DNA of 51,940 bases from Paraburkholderia dilworthii (GCF_000472525.1 NZ_AWZT01000046.1:1-51940), one strand, 5' to 3'; shown: positions 17,335-26,640, counted from the first letter of the stretch. A program made the numbers and translations. Notes: generated by a model from the letters alone, not told the origin.

Positions 17335-18147
17335 ATGAGTACGACGTTCGACAAACTTGTGTCGCACATTGATCAGCCCGGTATCGATAGTGATCCCGAG
17401 CAAGACATTATCAAACTGAAGCCTGATATTACCCACGAGGAGGCGCTGGCTGTGCAGCTGGCTGTAAAGCGCCGTCGTGTGGCAGCGGGTGATCGCATCA
17501 TCGGTCATCAGGCGTCGTTCACGTCTGCTGGCATTCGAAAGATGTTCCCGGATGCTCCTCGTCCGATGATCGGCACGTTGCTTTCGTCGCTCGCTCGCGC
17601 TGACGGCGACGAAGTCGCACTCGACTGCGACGCTGCTTTTATCGAAAGCGAATTGGCGGTGGTGCTGGGTAGCGGCCTGGAGGGCCCTGAGCTTACGCAC
17701 ACCGAAGTGCTGCGAGCGATCGATGGCTTTCTTCCTGCGATTGAGGTGGCACCGCTGCGCCCCGGCGTGCTTGAGCAGCGCTACAGCTTCGCCCACATGA
17801 TTGCCGTGCAGAAGGCCGCTGGAGGCTACGTTGTCTTCGGTTCCCGGATCACATCCGCGCGCGGAATCGACGCGCGACTGGAGGCCTGTCTGGTGAGCAT
17901 TGACGGCGAGGCCCGTGCCGCGGCCGCTGGCTTTGAGGCCATGGGCAGCCCGCTCCAGGTGATCTCGGCGATGGCCGCCGGCCTGCACAAGATTGGCGAG
18001 AAGTTGCACGCCGGTCAGATTCTCATGACCGGCAGCCTGGCGCCGCCTCAGCGCATCACACCACAGAACCGCTTCGCACAACTCGACTTCGCTACCTTGG
18101 GCAGCGTAAGCGTGCGCCTGCGCGAACCAGTAGCCGGCGACCACTGA
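17335..18147 (+). CDS. 2-keto-4-pentenoate hydratase / oxaloacrotonate decarboxylase family protein
   Basis: A 270-residue member of the MhpD/DmpE/DmpH hydratase-decarboxylase family (FAH fold). Family blocks are GHQASFTSAGIRKMF near residue 56, ESELAVVLG, LPAIEVAPLR, and the C-terminal AGQILMTGSLAPPQ. Members hydrate 2-hydroxypentadienoate or decarboxylate 4-oxalocrotonate in meta-cleavage pathways. ATG 17335 is used because AGAGGA lies six bases upstream; 17329 is an alternative. The 124 bases before it hold only very short frames. The gene is 13 bases from the bicupin gene, so the two are co-transcribed. Confidence 0.9.
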   Translation: MSTTFDKLVSHIDQPGIDSDPEQDIIKLKPDITHEEALAVQLAVKRRRVAAGDRIIGHQASFTSAGIRKMFPDAPRPMIGTLLSSLARADGDEVALDCDAAFIESELAVVLGSGLEGPELTHTEVLRAIDGFLPAIEVAPLRPGVLEQRYSFAHMIAVQKAAGGYVVFGSRITSARGIDARLEACLVSIDGEARAAAAGFEAMGSPLQVISAMAAGLHKIGEKLHAGQILMTGSLAPPQRITPQNRFAQLDFATLGSVSVRLREPVAGDH

Positions 18148-18160
18148 ACGGGAATCTACA

Positions 18161-18907
18161 ATGCGCTACGTAAGACCCTTTCTGATCGATGGGCTGTCGG
18201 CTGGCCCTGCGAGCGAATGGCTTCTCGGCCCGGAAGACGGCGTCGGTTGCACTGTGCGGCTGCACCGAGGCGGGGTGCCGAGGGCAGTGTATTCCCGCGA
18301 CGATGTCGAGCAGTTCGCCCTTCTGCTTGCCGGTTCTGCATTTCTGCATGCTCACGGCGAATCTCAAGATTTGAGCATCGGCGAACTTGCCTTCATCCCG
18401 ACGGGTATCTCGGGCTCGGTCAGCGGGGACGGAGGGGCTGTTTGGGCAGAGATCGAAACTATGGTGCCATCTGGCTTCTCACGCGCCGCAGTGCCGGCGT
18501 CCTCCGCACGAGTGATCCCCATTGATCAGTCCCGCTTCGAAGGTGGGGGCTTCGCCTACCAGAGTCTCATCGACCGCAAACAGGGCGCGCAGACAATGCG
18601 GATGAATGTGCTGCAGGTGCAACCTGGAGCGGGTAGCCCCGACTTCCATATCCATGCGTTTGCGCAGATCTACCTGATTCAGGAAGGCGAAATGACATTG
18701 GACATCGGTAAGCAACGTGTTGCCGCCCCAGTCAACTCCCTCGTCTTCCTGCCGGCCGGCGTCGTCCACCGAAACTTCAACGCTGGCAACACTATCGAGC
18801 GCCACGTCAGCCTTCTCGTGCCCGAGCCCGATGACGGTGAGATCTTCGACTTCGCTGTCACCATCCATGATCGCGAAGCTGAGTTACTTCAGCAGCTACC
18901 CGACTAA
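18161..18907 (+). CDS. Bicupin-domain protein
   Basis: A 248-residue protein with two cupin barrels. The second keeps the metal motif: HIHAFAQIYLIQEGEMTLDIG (His, His, Glu) near residue 167-187 and PAGVVHRNFNAG with the last His near 207. The first barrel (QFALLLAGSAFLHAHG) has only weak metal ligands. Two-cupin proteins of this size include small ring-cleaving dioxygenases and (S)-ureidoglycine-like aminohydrolases. In a cluster that has downstream ring-fission enzymes but no extradiol dioxygenase, it is a candidate for a ring-opening dioxygenase; this is inference. Confidence 0.82.
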   Translation: MRYVRPFLIDGLSAGPASEWLLGPEDGVGCTVRLHRGGVPRAVYSRDDVEQFALLLAGSAFLHAHGESQDLSIGELAFIPTGISGSVSGDGGAVWAEIETMVPSGFSRAAVPASSARVIPIDQSRFEGGGFAYQSLIDRKQGAQTMRMNVLQVQPGAGSPDFHIHAFAQIYLIQEGEMTLDIGKQRVAAPVNSLVFLPAGVVHRNFNAGNTIERHVSLLVPEPDDGEIFDFAVTIHDREAELLQQLPD

Positions 18908-18914
18908 TCGCTCT

Positions 18915-18937
18915 TGCATATGGATGCGGCATATGCA
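18915..18937. repeat. Inverted repeat after the bicupin gene
   Basis: TGCATAT and ATATGCA are perfect 7-base arms around a 9-base spacer, eight bases past the bicupin stop. No T-tract follows. It may be an operator or a weak RNA hairpin. The rest of the 210-base gap to the GlcG-like gene shows nothing further. Confidence 0.35.
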
Positions 18938-19117
18938 GGAACCTTCACAGTTACCGATAAGGCAACCGGGGATCGACTGCGTAGCGTGGGTCGATTGTAG
19001 GGGGGCAGTGTGCCTCTCAGTCTGCAGCGCGTCTTACATACCGTAGTGCAATACCGCAGCAAGGGGGTGCCCGATCATGGCACCCATCCAACCACTAACA
19101 GAAACTAAGGCTTAGAA

Positions 19118-19552
19118 ATGGAAACACTTTCCCTGGACGTTGCCAACCGGATCGTTGTCGAGGCGCTCGCTAGTGCACGGCGCAACGGCTTTCGGCCGAT
19201 GGCGCTCGTCGTGCTCGACGAGGCGGGACTCATTAAGTTGACGAGTCGCGAGGACGGCGCTACTGCTTTGCGGATCAACATTGCGCATGGAAAAGCTGCT
19301 GCGGCCTTTGGACTGGGCGTCTCGTCGCGAACGTTGCTGGAGCGCGCAAAAGACAATCCAGTGTTCTTCGGCGCGATCGGCGCAGCGAGCGAAGGAAAGT
19401 TCGTGCCGCAGACGGGGGCGATTCTGATCACGTCCAGAAGCGGGGCTGTGCTCGGTGCAATTGGTGCGAGTGGAGGCACCGGTGACGAAGACGAGCAGAT
19501 CTGCATCGAGGGCGTTCGCGCCGCGGCGCTTTACATTGCTGGGGAGCCGTGA
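19118..19552 (+). CDS. GlcG/HbpS family heme-binding-type protein
   Basis: A 144-residue protein of the GlcG/HbpS (formerly DUF336) family. The N-terminal helix LDVANRIVVEALASARR, the VVLDEAGLIKLTSREDGA strand pair, the AAFGLGVSSRTL helix and the C-terminal LGAIGASGGTGDEDEQI are characteristic. HbpS binds heme in streptomycetes, but many members sit in aromatic-degradation operons with unknown roles. It follows the bicupin after 210 bases, so co-transcription is uncertain. Confidence 0.88.
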   Translation: METLSLDVANRIVVEALASARRNGFRPMALVVLDEAGLIKLTSREDGATALRINIAHGKAAAAFGLGVSSRTLLERAKDNPVFFGAIGAASEGKFVPQTGAILITSRSGAVLGAIGASGGTGDEDEQICIEGVRAAALYIAGEP

Positions 19553-19850
19553 CTTCTCAGGTGAGATAGCACTGCGGACACATCGTACCGACCAGTCTGG
19601 CCGCCTATTTGGGCGCAAAGGTCCTTCTGGACCTGAATTTCTCGGCGGCCGTTGATGTGCTGCTTGATGAGCGAAAGATCGCGCGCGCCGCGGAACGGCT
19701 CAGATCGAGTTCGATATCCGGGTTCGCGATGACAGTTGCATTTGCCATCCGGCAAACCCGTGGGCGAACATCGTATCGAGCCCGATTGGCCGCGTCCGTA
19801 ATATTTATCGTTCGCGCCGAAGCCCAAGGCGCACAGCTCAAGGTGAAATA
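19553..19850. other. Intergenic stretch, no supported gene
   Basis: About 300 bases between the GlcG-like and Dabb genes. An 80-codon open frame (19609-19851) exists, but its product has no recognisable motif and it ends inside the ribosome-binding region of the next gene. I treat the stretch as non-coding. Confidence 0.4.
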
Positions 19851-20156
19851 GTGATAAAGCACATCGTGATGTGGAACGTTCGTGGCGAATCGCCTGCGCA
19901 AAAAGCCGAAGCGGCGAATCTTGTCAAGAGCGCGTTCGAAGGTTTGAACGGGAAAATCTCCGGGATGCGCAAGCTCGAAATCGGAATCGACATCAGCCGT
20001 ATCGACTACGCTTGCGACGTCGTACTTCATTCGGAGTTCGACAGTCGGGAAGCACTACAGGCTTATGCGACTCATCCTGAGCATCTGCGTGTACGGGACG
20101 AACTTGCGGGTGTGCGCACCGACCGGTACCAGGTGGATTACGCGACCAGCGAGTGA
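19851..20156 (+). CDS. Dabb family (stress-responsive A/B barrel) protein
   Basis: A 101-residue protein beginning with GTG after AAGGTG. It shows the Dabb pattern: MIKHIVMWNV at the first strand, a mid helix ending in LVKSAF, LEIGIDIS, then DVVLHSEFDSREALQAYATHPEHLRV near the C-terminus. The fold is a dimeric alpha+beta barrel. Some members act as small cyclases or stabilise aromatic polyketides; here the role is unknown. Three tandem copies of an 8-base unit (AGTGAGCA) begin at its stop. Confidence 0.88.
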   Translation: MIKHIVMWNVRGESPAQKAEAANLVKSAFEGLNGKISGMRKLEIGIDISRIDYACDVVLHSEFDSREALQAYATHPEHLRVRDELAGVRTDRYQVDYATSE

Positions 20157-20315
20157 GCAAGTGAGCAAGTGAGCGATGGCGCGCCGTCCGGAACAGGCTC
20201 AGCGCGCAACCTGCCCGAAGCAATGCTGGCGAGAGTAGAGGACACGACGTTGGAGGCGCTTTCGTTCACGCTGTGACCGATACGCCGTCTGCTGTCGGAA
20301 CTTGACGCGTTCTCC

Positions 20316-20336
20316 GCGGGCGGCTGCCCGCTTTTT
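20316..20336 (+). terminator. Rho-independent terminator downstream of the Dabb gene
   Basis: GCGGGC-GGCT-GCCCGC forms a perfect 6-base-pair stem followed by TTTTT. It lies 160 bases past the Dabb stop, in the 418-base gap before the convergent MarR gene. It is the likely end of the transcript from 19.1 kb or from further upstream. The rest of the gap shows no gene. Confidence 0.65.
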
Positions 20337-20574
20337 CATTGCCAGGGTCGATGTCTTCGAACTAGCGCCGAGAATGTTGGCGCCGATCTTCGCGGTCTGC
20401 CACTTTCGTCAAGAGCCCTCCTTTGAATCAGCCAGGCTCCAAGTTGGGTGACAGAATTCGCATGTCGGTCAGCCATGACACAGCAACATCTCATCCCGAG
20501 GTCAGCGGGTCGTGCCGACCGGATGGTCAGCTTTTTTTCTTGAGAAGTCGTCCAGCCGAAGCGAGAGCTGATAC

Positions 20575-21138
20575 TCAACCGGTTCCATGGGAATATTTCT
20601 GAAGCCCACGCTTTAGGGCTTTGTAGAGCGTAGGGCCGAGTTCACTTTCCATTTCTGCCTCGGTCTGTTCCAGCGCGGTGTGGAACTGGTCGAGCCAGTT
20701 CCGGCCTCGTTCAGTGAACAGTACAACCTTGGCACGTCCGTCGGTGGGGTCCGGTTCCCGCTTCACGATTCCGAGAGTTTCAAGCTGCGTGATGAGTTCT
20801 CCAAGTGACTGCTTGGTCATTGCCGCCCGACGCGCAAGCTCAACCGCCCGGGTTCCCTCAAGATCGAGGTTTCGGGTGACACTGATATGGCTGAGCGTAC
20901 ATTCGTCGTGGCCCGCGATAGCCATCTTCTCCAGTACGCTGGCCTCAAACCGGTGAACTGCCTCGTTCAGCAGCCTTCCTATATTTGACGTCCGCCACGC
21001 ACTGCTCGCTCCAGGACGCGCCACGTCATCGTGCATTGCACGCCGTTCTGTCATCTTCTTTCGGTCGCTGGTTATGTCGTGTGTCACGGCCATGTCAGTT
21101 GCTGTTTTCAAATGAATGGTTGGCTGCAAATCGCCCAT
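20575..21138 (-). CDS. MarR-family transcriptional regulator
   Basis: A 187-residue MarR-type winged-helix protein. The DNA-binding part is ARRAAMTKQSLGELITQLETLGIVKREPDPTDGRAKVVLFTERG, read in full at roughly residues 106-150, with the wing DPTDGRAK. It has an N-terminal extension; internal Met codons (21093, 21054) are possible starts. It is transcribed away from the FAD monooxygenase operon, and the 146-base gap between them should hold both promoters. Regulation of that operon by an aromatic ligand is the likely role, inferred from position. Confidence 0.9.
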   Translation of the reverse strand: MGDLQPTIHLKTATDMAVTHDITSDRKKMTERRAMHDDVARPGASSAWRTSNIGRLLNEAVHRFEASVLEKMAIAGHDECTLSHISVTRNLDLEGTRAVELARRAAMTKQSLGELITQLETLGIVKREPDPTDGRAKVVLFTERGRNWLDQFHTALEQTEAEMESELGPTLYKALKRGLQKYSHGTG

Positions 21139-21284
21139 AAGCCTTGCTGCACGAAAGTATATCGCTAGCTTGCGAGCCGGGTTTGAACCCTGACGGTGAA
21201 AACCCCTACTTGTCGATATGGTCAGGCAGCCTTACTATCAATCATGCCAGAAAGGCTTGCGATAAACCAACCCCAATATCAGCT

Positions 21285-23015
21285 ATGAGTACGGAAACGA
21301 TGGAAGTCGATGTGATGATCTGCGGTGGCGGCCCGTGCGGCCTCATGCTGGCCAATGAACTTGGGCGTCGTGGTGTCTCGGTGTTTCTGGCGGATGAAAA
21401 GGAGAGCACGGCGTTCAATCCCCAGGCCAACGCCACCCAGGCTCGCACTATGGAACATTTCCGACGGTTGGGCTTTTCAGAGGAAATCCGGGCTCAGGGA
21501 TTGCCCTCAGACTTTCCGACCGATATAGCGTACTTCACCCGCTATGCGGAGCGCGAACTTGCACGCTTCAGGCTGCCGTCCGCCCAGGAGGCAAAGCTCA
21601 AGGCTAGAGAACTGAGAGGCTCGTGGAGCGCGGCCGAGCTACCGCATCGGGTCTCGCAGAAGTATGTGGAGGCGGTGCTCCGACGCCAGGCCGAACGGCT
21701 GCCTGGGGTGACCGTTCAGTACGGACACCAGGTTCTCGACTTCGACGAGAGTGTGGACGGGGTGCGGACCACGGTTCAAACCCGCAACGGCGGAGCTCCT
21801 TTCGTTGTCGCGAGCCGATATCTCGTCGGCGCAGACGGGCCTCGCAGTCTCGTCCGGGAGCGGCTGGGTTTCCGCTACACGGGCGAGACTGGCGTTTCCC
21901 GTGACTTTATGGGCGGTCGGATGTTTGCGGTTTACCTGCGGTGCCCGGATTTCTATCGGCGCGTTCCGCACGCTCCCGCATGGATGAACGTGACCTTTAA
22001 CCAGGACCGTCGTGCGTTCATGGCTGCTGTAGACGGAAAGGGCGAGTTCGCGTTTCATACGCAGTTACGGGCGCATGAGAAAGAGCATGCGATCACCGAT
22101 GCAGATGCGCGGGCAATGTTCACATCAGCTGTTGGCATCGACGATCTCGATGTGGAGGTACTTTCCAAAGGCGGATGGACAGCGGGACACTCGTTGGTCG
22201 CGGAGCACTTCCAGCGGGGGCGCATCTTCCTCGGCGGCGATGCGGTACATCTGTTCACGCCGACCGGTGGGCTCGGGTACAACACGGCGGTGGAGGACGC
22301 CGTCAATCTAGGCTGGAAGCTCGCCTCGGTGTTAAAGGGGAAGGCGGGCGCCAGTCTGCTCGACACGTATGAGTTCGAGCGTCGGCCTCTTGCCATCAGA
22401 AACACTGGTTATGCCCGTGCGTTCGCCGATTCCCTGGGCTTGTTCACTCCCGTAGCGGAAATCGAGGAGCACGGCCCACAGGGCGACGCAGCCCGGGCGG
22501 AGGCTGGAAGGTATCTCGGTGAGCATGGCCGCGCCGAGTTCAATATTCCCGGTGTTACGTTTGGCGGCCGCTACGATGGCTCGCCGGCCATCGTAGCGGA
22601 CGGCTCGTGCGCACCCGTCGACGCTCCGAATGCTTATACCCCAACTGCCTGTCCGGGTGGACGGCCACCTCATGCGTGGCTTGAAGATGGATCGTCGCTT
22701 TTTGACGCCTTTGGATTTGATTGGACGCTTCTGGTGTTAGGTCCGGCCGCTGAGGATGCAACGCCGTTCGCGTCGGCGATGAATCGGTTCAATGTCGATC
22801 TGCGGGTCGTACGGATATCCGATCCCGAAATATCTGCGCTTTACGAAGCACCGCTAGTTCTTATCCGTCCGGACCAGATCGTTGCATGGCGTGGAAGTAC
22901 AGCGTCGGAAGCTAACCGTATCGTGAACCGGGTACTGGGTCACCGCGACGAAGCGCGGGAAGGTGAGTTCACGGTTTTACCTAGTGAAATGCGTGATTCG
23001 GGAGTTCGTCAATGA
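21285..23015 (+). CDS. FAD-dependent aromatic monooxygenase (phenol hydroxylase-like, group A)
   Basis: A 576-residue flavoprotein hydroxylase. It has the Rossmann motif ICGGGPCGLMLANELGRRG near residue 10-28, the second NAD(P)H/FAD motif YLVGADGPRS, and the third motif GRIFLGGDAVHLFTPTGGLGYNTA. A thioredoxin-like C-terminal domain follows, as in the MhpA, TfdB and phenol hydroxylase group. The start (MSTETMEV) is internal to a longer frame with no family sequence. An ATGA overlap couples it to maleylacetate reductase. With hydroxyquinol dioxygenase next, it probably hydroxylates resorcinol or hydroquinone, or oxidatively decarboxylates a hydroxybenzoate, to give hydroxyquinol. Confidence 0.9.
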   Translation: MSTETMEVDVMICGGGPCGLMLANELGRRGVSVFLADEKESTAFNPQANATQARTMEHFRRLGFSEEIRAQGLPSDFPTDIAYFTRYAERELARFRLPSAQEAKLKARELRGSWSAAELPHRVSQKYVEAVLRRQAERLPGVTVQYGHQVLDFDESVDGVRTTVQTRNGGAPFVVASRYLVGADGPRSLVRERLGFRYTGETGVSRDFMGGRMFAVYLRCPDFYRRVPHAPAWMNVTFNQDRRAFMAAVDGKGEFAFHTQLRAHEKEHAITDADARAMFTSAVGIDDLDVEVLSKGGWTAGHSLVAEHFQRGRIFLGGDAVHLFTPTGGLGYNTAVEDAVNLGWKLASVLKGKAGASLLDTYEFERRPLAIRNTGYARAFADSLGLFTPVAEIEEHGPQGDAARAEAGRYLGEHGRAEFNIPGVTFGGRYDGSPAIVADGSCAPVDAPNAYTPTACPGGRPPHAWLEDGSSLFDAFGFDWTLLVLGPAAEDATPFASAMNRFNVDLRVVRISDPEISALYEAPLVLIRPDQIVAWRGSTASEANRIVNRVLGHRDEAREGEFTVLPSEMRDSGVRQ

Positions 23016-24070
23016 CTGCGAGCTTTACATACCAGATCAACCCGGGCCGCATCCTGTTTGGCCCGGGGATACTGGAAGCCGTTGGGGACGAGATCGGGCG
23101 ACTGGGCGCGAAGCGCGCGCTGATCCTGTCCACGCCGTTCCAGCGCGCCGATGCGCAGAAACTGGCTGGGCGAATAGGTTCACTGGCGGCCGGCGTGTTC
23201 AGCGAAGCCGCCACGCACACGCCGGTGGCCGTGACACTCAAAGCCATGGAGGCATTCGAGGCTTCGGGCGCGGATTGTCTGGTCGCGCTAGGCGGCGGCT
23301 CGACCATCGGCCTGGGCAAGGCCATCGCGTGGCGCAACGACGCACCGCAGATCGTCGTGGCTACAACATACGCGGGTTCCGAGGCGACTCCGATCCTGGG
23401 GCAGACCGAGAACGGGGTCAAGACGACCGTCCGCGATCCAAAGATCCTGCCCGAAGTCGTGATCTACGACGCGACGCTGACCATCGACCTACCCGTGGCG
23501 ATGAGCGTGACCAGCGGTCTGAACGCGATGGCCCACGCGGTGGAGGGCGTATACGCACGCGACCGCAATCCGGTTTCGTCGCTGATGGCGGTGCAGGGCG
23601 TGCGCGCATTGCGCGATGCGCTACGCGTCATCGTTGAGCGTGCGGACGATCTGCCAGCCCGGACCGAAGCGCTTTATGGCTCCTGGTTGTGCGGCTCGGT
23701 GCTGGGGACCGTCGGCATGTCGTTGCATCACAAGCTTTGCCACACGCTGGGTGGGAGCTTCGATCTGCCGCACGCGGAAACCCACGCGATCGTATTGCCG
23801 CATTCGGCAGCGTACAACGCGCAGGCCGCCGCCCGGGAACTGCAACCGCTGGGTGACCTGTTTGGTGGTGAGATCGGCGGCGGGCTCTACGACTTCGCCA
23901 GGTCGCTTGGGGCGCCGCTAGCCTTGAAAGACCTCGGCCTGAAGGAGGCGCAGCTGGACGCCGCGGCGGATCTGGCGGTGAAGAACCCGTACTGGAATCC
24001 GCGTCCCATCGAGCGGGAGGCGGTGCGTTCGCTGCTGCAGCGCGCCTGGGAAGGCGCACGGCCAGAGTGA
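23012..24070 (+). CDS. Maleylacetate reductase
   Basis: A 352-residue iron-containing alcohol dehydrogenase-fold enzyme of the maleylacetate reductase branch, which reduces maleylacetate to 3-oxoadipate with NAD(P)H. Visible motifs are ALGGGSTIGLGKAIA near residue 92, TTYAGSEATPILG, the metal-binding-region AHAVEGVYA, HHKLCHTLGGSFDLPHAETHA and VLPH. Length matches the family. The ATGA overlap with the monooxygenase and a 42-base gap to the dioxygenase put it at the centre of a hydroxyquinol pathway. Confidence 0.93.
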   Translation: MTASFTYQINPGRILFGPGILEAVGDEIGRLGAKRALILSTPFQRADAQKLAGRIGSLAAGVFSEAATHTPVAVTLKAMEAFEASGADCLVALGGGSTIGLGKAIAWRNDAPQIVVATTYAGSEATPILGQTENGVKTTVRDPKILPEVVIYDATLTIDLPVAMSVTSGLNAMAHAVEGVYARDRNPVSSLMAVQGVRALRDALRVIVERADDLPARTEALYGSWLCGSVLGTVGMSLHHKLCHTLGGSFDLPHAETHAIVLPHSAAYNAQAAARELQPLGDLFGGEIGGGLYDFARSLGAPLALKDLGLKEAQLDAAADLAVKNPYWNPRPIEREAVRSLLQRAWEGARPE

Positions 24071-24112
24071 CGGTTGTCGACATGCAAGATCGTCCATCAA
24101 GGGAAATCGACT

Positions 24113-24964
24113 ATGCCCGAGTTTTTTAAAGAAAGTAGTTCTGTTGAAGTCGTCAATTCCCGTATCGCGCCGGATACCCGTCCCCGCTTGAAGGAGGTGA
24201 TGACTTCACTAGTGGCCCACCTTCATGCCTTCGTGAAAGATGTTCATCTCACGCAACAGGAATGGGAGGTCGCGATCGACTTCCTGACCCGGACCGGGCA
24301 GATCTGTAGCGAAGAGCGGCAGGAGTTCATCCTGTTGAGCGACACGCTGGGCGTGTCGATGCTGGTTGACGCGATCAACAACCGCCGCCCGCGTGGCGCG
24401 ACCGAAAACACGGTGATGGGGCCATTCCATGTGATGGGTGCGCCTGAGCGTGAAATGGGGGCACAGATATCGTTCGACGGAAAGGGCGAGAGTTGTCTTT
24501 TCGAGGGGCGTGTAGTTGATCTGCACTGCAATCCTGTCGCCGGCGCCCGCCTCGACGTGTGGTCCGACAACTCAGAAGGATTCTACGACGTGCAGCAGCC
24601 GGGCATTCAGCCCAGGTGGAACAACCGCGGCATTTTCACAACCGGCGAGGACGGAAAATACCGCTTCGTCGGCATCAAGCCCGTTTCATACCCGATCCCA
24701 CATGACGGACCTGTCGGGAAAATGCTGGCTGCGCTCGGCCGTGGCCCGTACCGTCCTGCGCATATGCACTTTATGGTGACGGCAGAGAGCTTCCAGAAGC
24801 TTGTCACCCACACGTTCGTCGGCGACGACGCATACATCACTGGTGATGCGGTATTTGGTGTCAAGGAAACGCTGGTAGCACCCTTCGAGCACATTAACGG
24901 CGTCGAGACGATCTGGCGTTCATCATTTGATTTCGTGCTGACGCCGATTGATGTCTGCTCGTGA
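24113..24964 (+). CDS. Hydroxyquinol 1,2-dioxygenase (intradiol ring-cleavage)
   Basis: A 283-residue intradiol dioxygenase. The N-terminal dimerisation domain ends in LVDAINNRRPRGATENTVMG, a block typical of the hydroxyquinol and chlorocatechol enzymes. The non-heme Fe(III) ligands are visible as Tyr in GFYDVQ, Tyr in VSYPIP, and two His in RPAHMHFMV. It should open 1,2,4-trihydroxybenzene between its vicinal hydroxyls to maleylacetate, the substrate of the reductase encoded just upstream. Start MPEFFKE has AAGGGA at good spacing. Assignment to hydroxyquinol rather than catechol rests on the context and this motif. Confidence 0.92.
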   Translation: MPEFFKESSSVEVVNSRIAPDTRPRLKEVMTSLVAHLHAFVKDVHLTQQEWEVAIDFLTRTGQICSEERQEFILLSDTLGVSMLVDAINNRRPRGATENTVMGPFHVMGAPEREMGAQISFDGKGESCLFEGRVVDLHCNPVAGARLDVWSDNSEGFYDVQQPGIQPRWNNRGIFTTGEDGKYRFVGIKPVSYPIPHDGPVGKMLAALGRGPYRPAHMHFMVTAESFQKLVTHTFVGDDAYITGDAVFGVKETLVAPFEHINGVETIWRSSFDFVLTPIDVCS

Positions 24965-25032
24965 CATTTTTTCTTCTTGTCCCCAGGTGACCAAAGGGTG
25001 AACCGGGACCTTCTACTGGCAATTACGACGAG

Positions 25033-26640
25033 ATGCAGTTTATGAATACCCAGATATCGACCGCCGAAGACCGGATTACTGTGCGCGATGCCGTCATTGA
25101 TCTGATGCGTCGCCTTGGCATAAAGAAACTCTTTGGCAATCCCGGATCGACCGAGTTGCCGATGCTCCGGGATTTCCCGTCGGATTTTCAATACGTCCTC
25201 GGCCTCCAGGAAGCTGTGGTGGTGGGTATGGCTGACGGATACGCGCAGGCGACCGGTAATGCGTCGCTGGTCAATCTGCACTCTGCCGCGGGCGTCGGAA
25301 ATGCGATGGGCAATATCTTTACGGCGTACAAGAATCGTACGCCAATGATCATTACTGCGGGACAGCAGGCCCGGTCGATTCTGCCGTTTGATCCGTACCT
25401 TGGGTCGATGCAGGCGGCCGAATTGCCCAGACCGTATGTGAAATGGAGCATTGAGCCTGCCCGGGCAGAAGATGTTCCCCTGGCGCTCGCCCGCGCTTAC
25501 CACATTGCGATGCAGGAACCGCGCGGCCCGGTATTTGTCTCGATTCCGGTGGACGACTGGGACCGGCCGGCCGCGCGAGTTGAGTTAGCCGATGTTAGCA
25601 GTCGCGTGCGCCCGGACCCGGACGGCATTGACCGAATCGGCGCCGCACTGGACCGGTGCAGTCGCCCCGCCTTTGTTGTCGGTGCCGCGATCGATCAGGC
25701 GGGAGCCTGGGACGAAATTGTATTGCTGGCGGAGAGGCACAATGCGCGGGTGTACGTCGCCCCGATGTCTGCTCGTTGCAGCTTTCCTGAAAATCATCAT
25801 CTGTTCGGTGGGTTCCTGCCGCCAATGCGAGAGCGGATCGTGCAGGCCCTGTCAGAGCATGATCTGGTCTTCGTGGTGGGGGCCCCCGCATTCACATACC
25901 ACGTTGAAGGAAACGGCCCTCACATTCCTCCTGGGTCCGCCCTGTGCCAGCTCGTGGATGACGCTTCCGTGGCCGCTTCGTCTCCGTCTGGACTGTCGGT
26001 GGTCGGCAATGTCTGCCTTGGTCTTGCGGACCTGCTCTCACGCCCGCAGGTATCGCAGCGTCCCGCCCCCGAGCCTCGTGTCGCCCTCCCGCGCGCCGAG
26101 GCGGAAGAGGTGATGTCGGTGGCATTCGCGTTGCAGACGCTGGCTGAGGCGCGGGACCCGTCGCACATTGTGGTGGAGGAAGCGCCCAGTTCGAGGCGGA
26201 CGATGCAGAATTATCTGCCGTTCACGCAAAGGGGCACTTTCTTTACGATGGCAAGCGGAGGGCTAGGTTACGGGATGCCTGCAGCCGTCGGCGTCGCTCT
26301 GGCCAGTCCGGGAAAAAAGGTCATTGGTCTGATCGGTGACGGGTCCAGCATGTACTCGATCCAGGCACTGTGGAGCGCATCGCAGCTCGGCCTTCCAGTG
26401 ACATTCGTAATCCTTAATAACGGGCGCTATGAAGCGCTTCGGGATTTCGCTCTTCACTTCGGTTTCGACAAACAGGATGTGGTGCAGGGCACGGCCCTCC
26501 CGGATATCGACTTTGTGGGCCTGGCAACAGCCATGGGGTGCAGCGGCATTAGAGTGGACCGTGCGGACATGCTTCCGAACGCATTGAAAGAGGCATTCGC
26601 TGAAGGCAAGCCGAACCTGGTCGAAATTACGGTCGCCTGA
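25033..26640 (+). CDS. mdlC: Benzoylformate decarboxylase (ThDP-dependent)
   Basis: A 535-residue ThDP enzyme close in length to Pseudomonas putida MdlC. The N-terminal motif FGNPGSTELPML, the catalytic Glu in LGLQEAVVV (near residue 60) and the active-site His in NLHSAAGVGNAMGN (near 83) match benzoylformate decarboxylase rather than acetolactate synthase. The ThDP-magnesium motif is GDGSSMYSIQALWSA near residue 435, with the Asn in ILNNGRYEAL. It should decarboxylate phenylglyoxylate, or a hydroxylated form, to the benzaldehyde. The aldehyde dehydrogenase downstream would take the product. Pairing with a hydroxyquinol pathway suggests a hydroxyphenylglyoxylate substrate, which is inference. 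Confidence 0.9.
   Translation: MQFMNTQISTAEDRITVRDAVIDLMRRLGIKKLFGNPGSTELPMLRDFPSDFQYVLGLQEAVVVGMADGYAQATGNASLVNLHSAAGVGNAMGNIFTAYKNRTPMIITAGQQARSILPFDPYLGSMQAAELPRPYVKWSIEPARAEDVPLALARAYHIAMQEPRGPVFVSIPVDDWDRPAARVELADVSSRVRPDPDGIDRIGAALDRCSRPAFVVGAAIDQAGAWDEIVLLAERHNARVYVAPMSARCSFPENHHLFGGFLPPMRERIVQALSEHDLVFVVGAPAFTYHVEGNGPHIPPGSALCQLVDDASVAASSPSGLSVVGNVCLGLADLLSRPQVSQRPAPEPRVALPRAEAEEVMSVAFALQTLAEARDPSHIVVEEAPSSRRTMQNYLPFTQRGTFFTMASGGLGYGMPAAVGVALASPGKKVIGLIGDGSSMYSIQALWSASQLGLPVTFVILNNGRYEALRDFALHFGFDKQDVVQGTALPDIDFVGLATAMGCSGIRVDRADMLPNALKEAFAEGKPNLVEITVA

Noticed and set aside
20152..20175. Three tandem AGTGAGCA units after the Dabb gene, considered as a repeat array
   Set aside because: Only three 8-base units with no spacers, overlapping a stop codon. 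It looks like simple slippage, not CRISPR or a functional repeat.
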